A stretch of DNA of 64,000 bases from Amphimedon queenslandica (taxonomy: Eukaryota > Porifera > Demospongiae > Haplosclerida > Niphatidae), in contig NW_003546358.1 in NCBI RefSeq assembly GCF_000090795.2, positions 120,040 through 184,039 of the forward strand, in the 5' to 3' direction. Every line of letters starts with the position of its first letter. Position 1 is the first letter of the stretch. Positions 34,239-45,754 of this stretch are shown in pieces. The translations under genes were made by a program, and so were the position numbers. The notes beneath the pieces were generated by a model that saw nothing but the letters and a program-made list of their open reading frames with translations, was not told where the DNA came from and did not search any database.

Positions 34239-35160
34239 TCAACAAGCTCTTCTGCTTGCTGTTCTGTTTGCTCCTCTCAGTCTTTTGTGAATGAAATCAA
34301 GACAGTTGGTGGTATGACTCTTGCTAGAAAGGAGAAACAGAGCAAAGCCTGGATCTAATTTGGTCTGAGAGTTGATGAGAACCATCATATTCACATGTTC
34401 TGGTGTGAGTCTAAATCTAAGATCATTTACATTATAACCCACTTGAGAAAAAGCCTTTTAGACGGTACACTTGTCGCAGCAACACATAGGTACTTTTTGC
34501 TAAGGTACTCAAAATGGGTAAGTCCTGACTTTTTCACCAATTAAATGGATCAGCGTCCAGGCTTACATGAGTTAAAAATAATTTTGTAGCAATAAATTTC
34601 ACTCTGCAAACGTTCCATGGCTGAAGTAGATCAAATAGGAGGCTGAGCTAAGGAGTTCATAACAATAGCACTCAAACCTTTAACTTTTTAGGTGGATTTG
34701 GGTTCGCAGTAGCAGCAACAGTTGTAAATGGCTGTGAATCTGAAGCTATTAATAATGTCTCTGAAGAATTATATTACTGTCCAAAAGGTACTGTTGTCTA
34801 AACCTTGGATCCAAATAGCTACTCTTTTGCATCAGTAACGTGTCTGCAATCAATTATCTACCTTCTAAGTCATTATGAATTGTTCTCTTCATTCCTTTTG
34901 CTATTGCATTATCTGATGCCATTTCTAACAAAATGACAAAAGTAATGTGATTAAGCAGAGGTGCAACAGCTGATATAGTTACACAGGGTTCACCAGACAA
35001 AGTTTCAGTGAAGGTAGAGAGTGGCTCAAGGACAGAGGCAATTGCTTTTAGACAAGTTCATCATTAGATGTAGCATTTAGTTGCCTTCACCGAGAAGTAA
35101 TTCCAAACCATGCTGTTAGTGTTTGGATTCTTGATAAGATGAGTATATTAGTAGAGGCAC
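34239..35160 (-). pseudogene. ZBED-like hAT transposase, C-terminal part, copy A
   Basis: Minus-strand blocks in order: AIASVLEPLSTFTETLSGEP with CVTISAVAPLLNHITFV, YLDPRFRQQYLL, then the C-terminal dimerisation domain FEYLSKKYLCVAATSVPSKR and VGYNVNDLRFRLTPEHVNMM. Several stops and shifts lie between the blocks. The N-terminus is missing; a MITE occupies 35266-35916 immediately upstream. Confidence 0.65.
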
Positions 35161-35265
35161 TGTCTCCTTAGGTAGAGGACAAACAGAAGTCTCTTTGTGC
35201 TTCTATGTCTAATTCCAGCTCTCTCTATTTCTTTGAAGTCAATGGCCACCATTATGCACACTTGT

Positions 35266-35916
35266 TATAGTCGGTTTCAGTTGAGAAGAAACGGAAGTAA
35301 ATCAATATTTTTGTCATTAAAACGTCACGTGTAGCCCCGCCCGAACATGGCTGCAATCTGCAAGCTCTGTCATTCTTCGAGCGTTTCTTCTCTTTTAACT
35401 TACTTTACTATCTATTGTACCTCTACAGTGGTTGCTGCCACCTCCATCTATTCTTTTCTTGTTTTTGGTGCCTGTTTTTAGCTAGTATAGAGCTCGGAAT
35501 ACGGGTGAATCAACGAGTGTACTGGCAATGAAGAACAACTAAGATTGAGAAGGCTGTGGAGTGATATAGCAAGAGTTATCCTCAAGAGAAAGCTCCTAGT
35601 TGAATATCAGTAGGTGTAGAGAGCTTGATATGTTTTGTTTTATTTTTAAAATAAAAAAACATTATTTTTTGACTAAATGTAATGAGATGCAAATTATATT
35701 CATCGGAGTGACGCAAACGATTCGTCATGGCGGCTCCTTTCATCTCAAGCGGAAGAACCCGTTTAGAATCTTCTAGAGTACCTAGAAACTCAAAAATTGG
35801 TAAGGATTTTCGGAAGAACCCGTTATGCAGCTATACCAAATTTCAATTTGCTAGCATTAGTGACAAAAAAGTTATAAGGGGTGGTGGTGGTTTCTTCTCA
35901 ACTGAAACCGACTATA
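35266..35916. mobile_element. TATAGTCGGTTT-family MITE, complete copy with 27-bp TIRs
   Basis: Left TATAGTCGGTTTCAGTTGAG is exactly reverse-complemented at the right, and the repeat continues inward to GAAAC. 651 bp. The interior contains GTCATGGCGGCTCCTTTCAT and GGTTCTTCC-type blocks shared with 19647-20881 and 41446-41720. The apparent 64-codon frame inside has no support as a gene. Confidence 0.85.
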
Positions 35917-36959
35917 CTTGATTGCTCATGTGCAGAATGAAGAGCAATATTGTAGCGTTAATCAAAAGAGACAATACATTGCTGAGGCAATAATCTCAAA
36001 AACTGTAGTATTGTCCAACCCTAGGTAACACATCTATCCTCTTTCAACATCTGTGTGATCATCATGCTGATATATTTGCTTCTGATTCAACTGAATGCCA
36101 CAGTGGAACTCTTGAGCGTACAAAGACACAACTAATGCTTGAGAGCTTAAAAGTAAGGGCAACTAAGTACCCTTGAGGTAGTCCACAAGCCAAAGAACTT
36201 GTGCCATAACTTACTTCATAGCCATAGATGCTGTGCCATTATATACAGGGAATTCAATTCAATATTATGAATTCAATATTATGTAACACATAATATTGAA
36301 TTCTCGACCCGAGTTATGACATTTCTTGTAGAAAGGTATTTTCATCTCAAGAGATTCCTGCTTTCTACCTACAGGTAAGTCAAGCTGCTCAAGCAAATGA
36401 AATACTATATGCTTGTGTACAAGTCGTTCATGTGAACCATGTATTACTCTTGCTGTCCACTATATTGATGGGGAATGGAGTCTGGAATCAAAGCATCTTG
36501 ATACTGTTGCCTTGTTTGCTGATCACACTGGTGACAATATTGCTGACTGTGTCACTGATATTTTGACTAACTGGGAACTTGACATCAAAAATGCTGTTGC
36601 AGCAACTACTGACAGTGGTGCAAATGTCATTGCAGCCTTTCGTACACTTGATTTATCAAGAACAGTGGCGGAGCTGAACCCGGGCCCACACGGGCCTGGG
36701 CCCGGGCATCACCTGAAGTCAATAATGATATTCATTCATTTTTGTAATAATCATATTCATTGCAGTTTTAATTAAATTCATAAAAAATTTTTATATGCAC
36801 GTGCCAACTGTTGTAATTGAGTGAAACTTGAGAGTCTTCATCTGTTAACCATGACTATACAGCTGTCCCTTTTCAAATATATGAGTGCCAGAAATTCTAG
36901 GAATGACAGTGACAGTGGTAATAAATAGTATACTCATATTGAAATAAATGGTACATAAT

Positions 36960-39826
36960 TAATTATAGGTGAGATCAGTCAGAGCACACTAATTCAGCCA
37001 ACCCAACCTACCCGTGGATCTGGAGGTAATGCTGATGAAAATGAAGCAGTAACCCTAACCACACTTAGTTCCTTCTCCTCCACCAGTTCAGTTAGTGAAG
37101 CTGGTAGTACCATAACCAGTTATGAAGCTCAAGCTGGTATTGTACTTGATGATATAGCATCGTCAACATCATCTCCTCCATGTCAACAGGTGATTAATGG
37201 CAAGTTTCCAGTAACATACTTTTTTGGGAAAGTTTGTTCTTTTAATCTGGACTGGTACAAGCTATATCCCTGTTTAGAGTACTCAATAAAAAAGGACGCT
37301 GCCTTTTGCTACCCTTGTTGACTATTTGGTATGTCAAGTATTCACCTAACCCGACCAGAAAAGGCATTTACCAGTATTGGTTTCTGAGATTGGAAACATG
37401 CTACAGGACAAAAGGGTATCCTGGCCAATCACCATGACTCCTTGTCTCACAAACAAGCGGTTGTTGCTTGGGAGCAGTTTAGAGCCTCTCAGAATCATGG
37501 ATCAGTAGCTGAACAACAGGGTAGTAGGCGAGCAGAACAGACGGCCAAGAGGAGGCACTACATTAAAACCATAGCTAAAGTCCTCTTACTATGCAGTAAA
37601 GCTTCCGAGGTCATGTTGAAAGTGATAACTTGTTAAACAAAGAAAATTTCCTTAAAATTATGGGTCTATTGGCTAAGCACGACCCAATAGTTGATGATAG
37701 GCTTTTTCATGGTCCAAGGAATGCCAAGTACACCTCACATATGATTCAGAAGAACTTTTTAGGTTTTATGGCTAGTTTAGTGAGGAAGCAGATCTGTCTT
37801 TCCGTTCAAAAGGTACGGTTCTACTCTCTGATGGTTGACAAGATGAAGGACCTTAGTAAACAGGAGCTGATGTCAATAGTAGTTCATTATGTAGACAGTG
37901 ACACAGACCCTGCATTGATAAGAGAGCAATTTCTCACCTTTAACCCTGCTGCTACTCTTAATTCAGAAGGCTTGACCAAATACATCCTGGAAACATTGAG
38001 TAGGTATGGTCTAGATCCCAATCTTATGGTGTCACAGGGGTATAATGGAGCCTCAGTTATGAGCGGCCATTGTTCTGGAGTTCAGCAACGGGTGAGGGAG
38101 GCAGCACCACATGCTGTATATGTTCATTGCCATGCACACATACTTAACCTTGTACTTGTTGACTGTGTGAAGAACTCCCATGCCTCTGAATTTTTTTCCT
38201 TGCTCCAGGTCCTCTATGTCTTTCTATCATCTAGCAAAGCACATGTCATCTTTATCGAGAAACAGAAGGAGCTCTACCCTGCCAAACTAACAAAGGAACT
38301 TAAGCGTTTATTAGACACTCGATGGGCTTGTCGCTCCTTGACTCTTGATGTTATTGCTAGTACATATGACTCCATCATATCTAGTCTAGAGCACATCATG
38401 GATTACACAGTCAAGGCTAAAGCAGTAGAAGCAGCAGGTCTTTTAGGTCAAGTGCAGAGTTTTAAATTCCTAGCTTGCCTGACTATATTTCAGAGAGTGA
38501 TGGGTGTCACCAAGGCCTTGTCTGATCAGGCTGCTGGCTTGATATTTTCAACCACTCAAACCTTGAAAGATTTTAGGAGTGACAGTGTCTGGGATCACAT
38601 GTATAAGTATATCTGTGATGTAGCAACACTGCATTATATGGAGCCAGCTACAATGATGGAAAGGCAACGTAAGCGACCGAGAAGACTTGAAAACTCAGTT
38701 GTCTTGGAATCAACTGGAAGACGTGAAACTGTCAGTTATAGCCAGAATGTTAAACTCAACATATATCTTCCTGTACTTGACCACTTCCTCTCAGAGATGG
38801 ATTGTCATTTCTCAGCCTCCTATCTCGATCTCATGAAGTCACTTGACGCTTGTAATCCACTGTCTTCTCAATTTCTTGATTCGACTTTGCTTTCTGACTT
38901 GGCCTTCAGGTATGATCTGGGTTATGAACTCCTCCCTAACGAAAGATTGCTGGCTAAATGAGCTCTACAAGGAGAGATATAAACAGTGTTAGAGGTACCG
39001 TATTTCCTCGAATAGACCCCGCGGCTACTATTAGTTTCAGGAAAGATAATATGAGGCTATTATTCGAGGGCGGGTACTATTTGAGGGCGGGTACTAATAA
39101 TTTCAACTGAGGCTAATAATTTATCAGTTAATCTGTGAGGCCTTAATCTTCTGTCAGTAGAGGTCTTTCTTTACTACCTAGAGATGTTTAGAGAGCAGCT
39201 CTAGCTATTGGAAGCTTTTTAACTCACGAGAGAATACCCAGTAATAGCGGTAGTACTCTGGTAGTAAGTGAGATTCATCTTCTTGGTTGTTTACAGTGCT
39301 TTTGACAACTAGATCAATCAACCAAGGGATCAACTATTTGCTCTTAAACTCAGCACATAGATACTGGCATCATATGCTGGCACGTTCAGCTAGCGCTAGT
39401 ATAATGCCATACCCAAAATTATTAAAATTAAACTATGCGGGTACAATTAGAGGGCGGCTACTATTTCACTCAAAAGTTGACAGGTGTGGGGACTATTCGA
39501 GGGCAGGTAATAATCGATGTGCGGGGTCTATTCGAGGAAATACGGTATACCATCAGCTATTAAAACTACAAGGTGCCTTCCCAACGTTAAACCAGATCTT
39601 TCAACTCGCACTCACAGTAGTCGTTGGCACAGCCCAGTGTGAACGATCCTTCTCAGCATTGTTCAGAATAAGAACCCATCTATGGACCACTATGACAGAT
39701 GAACGACTGGCAGACATTTCCCTTTTGTCTATAGAGCAAGACTTGACAACAGACAGCACTTTCCTTGACAATTCTCTTCGAGAGTTTGAAGGAATTGACA
39801 AAAACAGGACAATTATTTTATCTTAA
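36960..39826 (+). pseudogene. TTF-zinc-finger/ZMYM1-like hAT transposase, inactivated
   Basis: Domains in order: low-complexity Ser/Thr start (VTLTTLSSFSSTSSVSEAGS); TTF-type zinc finger (FNLDWYKLYPCLEYSIKKDA, FCYPC) with an in-frame TGA right after YPC and another in GF-stop-DW; then HHDSLSHKQAVVAWEQF. A frameshift near 37600 is followed by a 443-codon open stretch from 37630 (DUF4371/hAT core: LLAKHDPIVDDRLFHGPRNA, SQGYNGASVMSG, HCHAHILNLVLVDC, LLDTRWACRS). The frame shifts again at 38961, a MITE follows, and the C-terminal dimerisation domain is at 39551-39826 (ALTVVVGTAQCERSFSALFR). In GYNGA an Asn sits where GYDGA, the catalytic Asp, is usual. Much of it is still open, so the insertion is younger than copy B. 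Confidence 0.82.
38998..39545. mobile_element. 548-bp MITE with TA flanks, nested inside the inner hAT
   Basis: CCGTATTTCCTCGAATAGAC is exactly reverse-complemented at the right end, and TA lies on both sides (38996-38997 and 39546-39547), as for Tc1/mariner-type insertions. The interior has further GGCTACTATT/GGGCGGGTACTA units in both orientations. It separates the 443-codon stretch from the C-terminal domain of the inner transposase. Confidence 0.88.
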
Positions 39827-39863
39827 TAATTATAACTGGAATGTTTATAGTTATTAAGTAATG

Positions 39864-40190
39864 TAAACAAGTAAATAAAAAACATTAAAAATGGGAAAAT
39901 AGTAGGATTGAATTGGGAAAAAGTAAGGAAACAAGAGGGTACTTGCAAACTGGTGTGGTAAGAAATCCTACACCACTGCATGAAGACTGTTACCCAAAAG
40001 CATAGCAGTTATCCACACAGCCAACTATGNNNNNNNNNNNNNNNNNNNNNNNNNNNNNNNNNNNNNNNNNNNNNNNNNNNNNNNNNNNNNNNNNNNNNNC
40101 CAGTTTGCAAGTACCCTCTTGTTTCCTTTTTTCCAATTCAATCCTACTATTTCCCCATTTTTAATGTTTTTTATTTACTTGTTTCCATTC
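39864..40190. repeat. Inverted repeat flanking the 70-N gap
   Basis: Left arm about 39864-39955 and right arm 40100-40190 are reverse complements with small indels (AACAAGAGGGTACTTGCAAA against TTTGCAAGTACCCTCTTGTT). The gap 40030-40099 lies in the loop. As at 15918, a gap coincides with a hairpin, so the loop may be collapsed or misjoined. Confidence 0.8.
40030..40099. other. Assembly gap (70 N)
   Basis: Run of N inside the nested hAT element, between arms of an inverted repeat. Confidence 0.99.
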
Positions 40191-41445
40191 TTTTTTCTTA
40201 ATGTGATAAATTACACTCTGTTATGATTGTGACATTGTGTGGTTAGGTTAATTATATTCATACTGATCACGTGTGCATAAATTAAAATGGCGTCAAACCA
40301 CAAACCCACGCGGTGTCTGCAGCTGGATTTTGTCTTTGATTTTGCTCCCTGTCTTTGCTTCTTTTTGAAACTACCTTTGTGGTCCTTGACCTAAGCACGA
40401 AATAATGATGTAAAAGCCAACTTGAGCCGTTCTCTGGATTAAAAGATTATCCGGTGCATAGAAGAAAGATGAAAGAAGAAGAAGAAAAAGTCTGAAGAAT
40501 TTTGTAGAAATTTGAATTTGGGCCTGTTCTCCAGAAATGCTCCCGTTACATTACAGTTCACTTTAAAGGTACCAGGAGAATCGCTCAATGAAGGAGAGCT
40601 CATCTAAGCCATTTATAAGGCTGTAAAACGTAAGATAAAAGAGTTACAAGTGTTTCAAAATCATAAAAACGGCCGCCATCTTGAAAAATCAACCTCAATC
40701 TTACATATAGGCTACCACCTATATAATAGACTCTAATAATGATAATACATGTAACTGTGTTGTATTATGTCATGAGTATAATTATAATAATACCTCAGTA
40801 CTATAGTATCAATTTTTCATTGGACCTTGGCATCACTCTATACCCAGCTCCGCCACTGATCAAGAATAAGCTTCTTTGGGCATAATTTAGACCTGGCAGT
40901 CAGAAAAGGTCTTAGTAGCCCAATTGTACAATGTGCACTAGCTAGGTGTTGCCCTGTTGGTGCTGTCTTTTATCCTAGCTGGAAGAAGCATGACTTAAAG
41001 GAGAAGCAGCAGCTTCCTGAACAGAAGGTAAAAGCAATGTCAGCACAAGGTGGGGATCACTACATGAGACGACTGATGATGTCATTGAGCAACAGCAAGC
41101 CATTGGTGCCGTAATAGCAGAAGACAGGAAGTACTGGCATGCTATGCCAACTGATGATGAACTAAATGTGCTAAAGAAGTTATTAGAAGTTCTTAAAAAT
41201 GTTTACTATTTAACAAATACATTGGCCGGTGAAAAAGAAGTAACTTTATCATCATTATGTTGCATACAAGCACATTTTAAGAGTAAATTGAGTCCCTACA
41301 GTAAAGATAATCATATTGCTTGTACCATGAAACATGCAATGATGGCAGATTTGAGTTCTTGAAACAGTTCTCTAAGGTTCACTGAAATTTTGGATATTTG
41401 TTCATTTCTTGACCCATGGTTCAAGATTAGGTATATATATACATG

Positions 41446-41720
41446 TAGTCAGTTTCACTTGAGTTTGACCACAGCCTCACCCTTATAACTTCTCTATATT
41501 TTATGCTAGCACCTTTAAAGTTACTATAGTTGCAAAATGGGTTCTTGTAAAAATTTGTACTAATTTTGAGGTCTCTAAATACATTGAAAGTTCTAAAAGG
41601 TTTCCAGTCAACATGAAAGGGAGCAGCCATAATGGTTCATGATGTGTAGCTTTGTGAATATCATTTGCATCTCATTAAATTTGTCAATAATCATGTTTTT
41701 ATTATATAAAAATCAAATAA
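41446..41720. mobile_element. TATAGTCGG-family MITE, left part only
   Basis: Starts TAGTCAGTTTCACTTGAGTT and shares CACCCTTATAACTTCTCTAT and GGAGCAGCCATAATGGTTCA with the copies at 35266 and 19647. No matching right end found. It interrupts copy B of the hAT transposase after DPWFKI. Confidence 0.6.
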
Positions 41721-42711
41721 AACAAAAGGAACACTCCAGGCCTAGATATAATTGAATTAGAAGACTTTGCACTCCAGAAAGAAGTCTCCCTTAGTCAGCT
41801 GTGCCTCTCTAAGCCTTCTTTATATTTCGTCACTATTGTCGCTCAAAAACTCTATTGAAATTGTGCATATGTTGCTTATTTCTTTGGGTAGGAGCAAGCA
41901 CAAAGATTTTCATGTCAATTACTGGGTTAAATAGGAAAATAAACAAGTTACAACAAGAAGAAAGGAGCATGATGTAGTTTTCAGCCATTTTATTTTTGTG
42001 TGAGTGGGACCAGATATGACGTTTTTGCTGATAAAAACAACTGGTCAAATTCAACTGAAACCTAATAACATACTTTGCTTTTTTCGTACAAAAATTTTGT
42101 TTCAGAAAAATTCTAGTTGAAATTTTTTTTCTTTTCATAGTGTACATGAATTTTTGCAGGATAAAAATTGGGCTTATCTTGCATATACCTTGCCCTTTAC
42201 CTATTGGTATTAAGGCTGCTATTGTAGTATTTATATTTCTTAAGATATGAGCTTCTTGACCTGGCTGTTTCCCGACATTAGTACTAGAGATGCAAGTAAT
42301 GACCAATTTACAGACAATAGATGGAAACATTAAATGGTTACTTTTGTCACATGGTGGACCATTTTATTTTATAACTCAATAATGAAGTGACAGATTGATG
42401 TACAGCAAGCGCTAATGGATAGAGCAAGGTTAGAGCTGCAAGATGATACCTACTCATCTGGCCATACCGTAGTCTTTCTTTGATTAGTTATGTCCCAAAT
42501 TTTGGTTGCTCAAAAATTTTTGATTGAAATATTTTCATCATTAATTTAAGACCATACAAAAATATTTTAACAACGTAAAAGAGGCAAGTTACGGTACATC
42601 TAGAAAACAAAGTAGTAAATATTGTACATGTATGTTGACCTTAAAATTGGATAATGGTCTTGAACATGATGACCTAGACCAAACTGAGCAGAAGACAGGA
42701 TCTAATATCAA

Positions 42712-42772
42712 GGTAAATGATGTGTCTGGTGACTCTGGTCCTCTGGTCTGGTGACTCTGGTGACTCTGGTCA
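42712..42772 (+). repeat. Short tandem GGTGACTCT repeats
   Basis: GTCTGGTGACTCTGGTCCTC followed by further GGTGACTCTGGTGACTCTGG units, just before the C-terminal block of hAT copy B. Confidence 0.75.
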
Positions 42773-43559
42773 AAGAAGCCCAAAGGCCTTACAGCTATCT
42801 TAAGAAATATGGAGAAAGAGGAAGGTAACACACATCTTATACCTATGACACATGAGCAGCAGATTGAAGGTGAAATATCTTCATACCTTCACTTTCTAAC
42901 TGCTGAGATTGAAACCAATACTTTAGTTTGGTGGAAAGCAGAGTACAGACGGTTTCCTACATTGTCTTAACTAGCTAAGAAATACTTGTGTCTTCCTGCT
43001 ACTAGTGTGCCATCTGAGTGAATCTTCATTACCAGTGGATGTACATATAGTGAGCTCACTTTGTGGCCGATTATTTTTAAATAATGTGAACAAATTAATT
43101 TTTGTCTGAATCTTGTAATGCATGTACGGTGTAGCATGCTTATGTATTATTTCATGATGATAATCATGATGATCATGATTAATTTTATTATGATAACCAT
43201 TAGTTTAATTTTAAAATTCAGCCGACTCTTCAGTACATATGAACATGTACATTAGCACTTAAATACCTGTGTAGATGCTCATTAGCTGACAAAAAGCAAT
43301 GGTTTTAGGGTGGCTTGGCTGCCCAACTGTAAATGCGTCATACAATTATCCAGGGCAGGCATTGAAAATAGATTCAAACCTTTTAAGAAACATTCGAATG
43401 TAATGAAGCTTCTTAAACGATGTGGTTATCCATTAATAACTGTTGCAATGGAATTGGGTGCGGATATCTTAAATTTATTTAATCTTGTTTAAAAAATCAT
43501 TTTTATGAAAAACTTATTGCTATTAAAAATTACAAGAAATCAAAGTAAATTGTAGTTTT

Positions 43560-45530
43560 GTTGTTAAGTAATACTAATGTATCCAGATGACTTGGCTTTA
43601 GTGACGAATGAAATTAGCAGTCAAACCAGCAGTAAAGAATATTCGTTCAGAAGCTGCTGCAGTAGCTGGTGTCATCAATACAGACACAGACAAAAGAGGA
43701 TAATGCACAGAGTTGTCTTTCCTCAACTTTAATATGTCTGATGCTCTAAGTATAACCATTTTATGAAAGAATTGTGTAATCCCCTCAACTTCTGTGCATC
43801 CAGAGGGGGTTGAAAGTTCAATACTTTCTCCTAACAAGAAATCTAGTGCTTTCTTCCTCTTCAAACTACATGTAGATTGGGAATCAGTATCTCTTCTCTC
43901 AATGAACCTATTCATCTCTCAATCAACTTGACTTTTATGGATTCTAATTTTTCTTTAGTGACAGACTTCCATAGTCTGAAATGAAGATCTAGTACTGTTG
44001 ATAAAACTAGAGATCTGGAAATATCTAAATTGTCTAGTTTCTACATCACTGTAATTTCTTCTTTTAGTACTTTCTTAAACTGTGTAATGGCTGGCAATGT
44101 ACTTTCTTCTCGTGAATTGATGTGCTGCAACAATTTAAACAATTGGTAGTGTACAAATTATGATGGATCTTTCTTCACCACAAAGTAGGTAGTAGCTACG
44201 TTGAAAGGTTCTAAAATTTTAGCAGTAAGATCTAGATTCCTATCACTGCGTTTTGTTATAGTTTCATCTGATAACACAGCTGTAACTGCCCACCTCATTT
44301 TGATTAGGCATTTAAGCATGTAAAAAGTAAAGTTCCACCTGGGCACAGTGTTGAATTACCTTATAACGCTTTATTTTGGTGATTTTAATGTGAAATTGTA
44401 ATTGACGGGTTTTTAATTTGGCGATTTTTTGTGTACACGTGCATTACTGAGCATGTGCATTAATGATTGGCGGTTTTAATATTGGCGATTTTACTTGCAA
44501 ACTGCCAATCGCCAAAATAAAACTCTGCCAATCACCAAAATAAAACTCTGCCAAATTAAAGCGCTATACGGTAATTTCTTTATAATGGTATTCATCTGTT
44601 CTTGTCGTTCACTTAGTGCATTAGTAGCAAGTGCGCTATGCTTAATTAAAGTGATCAACCAATTTGCTAAAACATCTTACCATCCTATTAATTACATCCA
44701 CAGACAATCCCTTCTTTCAACACAACTGCGGTCTGTGGGTATTGCATGAAATGCTTTCAAAGTGTTCCTCATCTGCAGAGTCTCCAAGTATTCGAAGTGA
44801 CAACAGCATTTGCTACTTTATTGTGTACTATTGTTGAGAATTTATTCCCAATATTGTACTCGGAACAAATTTTTGCAATAGCATCAGATATTGCTGCCAG
44901 AAAACTCTCTGGTGCCTGAAACAAATGATTATATTTCCCACAAAGCTATGATATAGGCATCATTAGCCTCACTTGTCCATATATCCGTTGTGAAAGAGAG
45001 TTAGTTCACTGATGAGAGTAAGGTAGTAAGTTTTTATTTACCTTCCTGGTGCTTTCTGATAACATTTAACTTAATAGACTGTCTATTTGTGACGGCAAAA
45101 CCTGGTTCAAGACAATGAATAAATTCTCTAACACCTTCACTTTCGACTGTACTGATGGGACAAGTATCTCTAACAATCATATGGACTATTTTATCAGTTA
45201 TTTCTTTTGAATATGCATTGGAGCATCATTTTGTCTTAAACATCCTGTCCATGGTTCTTCTATAGACGTAGAAGTACTTGAACAGGCCTGATACTTAACT
45301 GGATGAATATTGGTAAGGTGATGCGTAGATTTGATGTTCCACTGTGGTATGCGAGCTGCTTTCCACATATCTTGCACTGCACTTTCTACTCATCCGTCTT
45401 CTTGACAAAGTAGTTCCAAACATGTGCCACTTTCCTTTTCCCTTTAAGTGAAATGTCTCTTCCGATGGTGTAGTGCCACTTTCAGTGTCTCTCATCTTGC
45501 TCTTCTTCCATGTTTACTTAGATAAAAACG
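43560..45530 (-). pseudogene. ZBED-like hAT transposase, copy C, inactivated
   Basis: Read from 45530 down. Degraded BED-finger start (KGKGKWHMFGTTLS, SARYVESSSHTTVEHQIY); then ESFLAAISDAIAKICSEYNI and NKFSTIVHNKVANAVVTSNT near 44800-44950; then PRWNFTFYMLKCLIKMRWAV and LTAKILEPFNVATTYFVV near 44160-44345; then the C-terminus VHYPLLSVSVLMTPATAAAS with ERIFFTAGLTANF at about 43598-43700. Stops and shifts lie throughout, and a MITE sits at 44358-44572. Confidence 0.68.
44358..44572. mobile_element. MITE, ACCRTAYAAYGCTTTA family, copy 2
   Basis: Left ACCTTATAACGCTTTATTTT and right GCGCTATACGGT are the terminal repeats. It contains GTGTACACGTGCATTACTGA and GATTGGCGGTTTTAATATTG, as in the reverse-oriented copy at 24976-25182. 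It interrupts hAT copy C. Confidence 0.85.
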
Positions 45531-45754
45531 TGTAAATTAATTGATTTAAGTAAGCTCTGCCACAATTTGTGGGTGTATCATGATGGGCGTGGTCTTTCTT
45601 AGAAGTTTTGAATAGCAATAGTGGACATTTGAATTTGATTATACTAAATGTTGATTTTGGTTGTTCCTAATATACATGTAGTATTATTTAATTTACATTA
45701 ATCATAATGTATTTCATATAGAATTTACCAAATTTTTTTCTTTCTTTCTTGTAG

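Larger units (their letters stand above)
36663..40858 (+). mobile_element. Nested hAT transposon (4196 bp) with 8-bp target duplication ATCAAGAA
   Basis: Ends CAGTGGCGGAGCTG and CAGCTCCGCCACTG are perfect 14-bp inverted repeats of typical hAT form. The 8 bp ATCAAGAA precede the left end (36655-36662) and follow the right end (40859-40866). Removing the element plus one copy restores an open frame through the host transposase. It contains the TTF/ZMYM1-like transposase, a TA-flanked MITE, an inverted repeat and an N gap. Confidence 0.95.
36010..43060 (+). pseudogene. ZBED-like hAT transposase, copy B, split by a second hAT element
   Basis: Plus-strand blocks: BED zinc-finger tail (LFQHLCDHHADIFASDST) near 36030-36110; CITLAVHYIDGEWSLESK, DHTGDNIADCVTDIL and ATTDSGANVIAAFRTLDLSR up to 36662, where the inner element starts. 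The same frame resumes at 40867 with ISFFGHNLDLAVRKGL, then DELNVLKKLLEVLKNVYYL, GEKEVTLSSLCCIQAH and SFLDPWFKI. After a MITE at about 41446, the C-terminus follows at 42780-43060: LVWWKAEYRRFPTLS, LAKKYLCLPATSVPSE and IFITSGC. Stops TAA and TGA interrupt the last domain. The central Asp (TTDSGAN) is kept. The region 41720-42400 has no recognisable coding blocks. Confidence 0.75.

Noticed and set aside
41833-42330. 165-codon minus-strand frame with an ATG
   Set aside because: No domain, composition typical of AT-rich noise, and located between remnants of hAT copy B.
42712-42831. Minus-strand frame over the GGTGACTCT repeats
   Set aside because: Repeat-derived; the plus strand carries the recognisable hAT C-terminal block.
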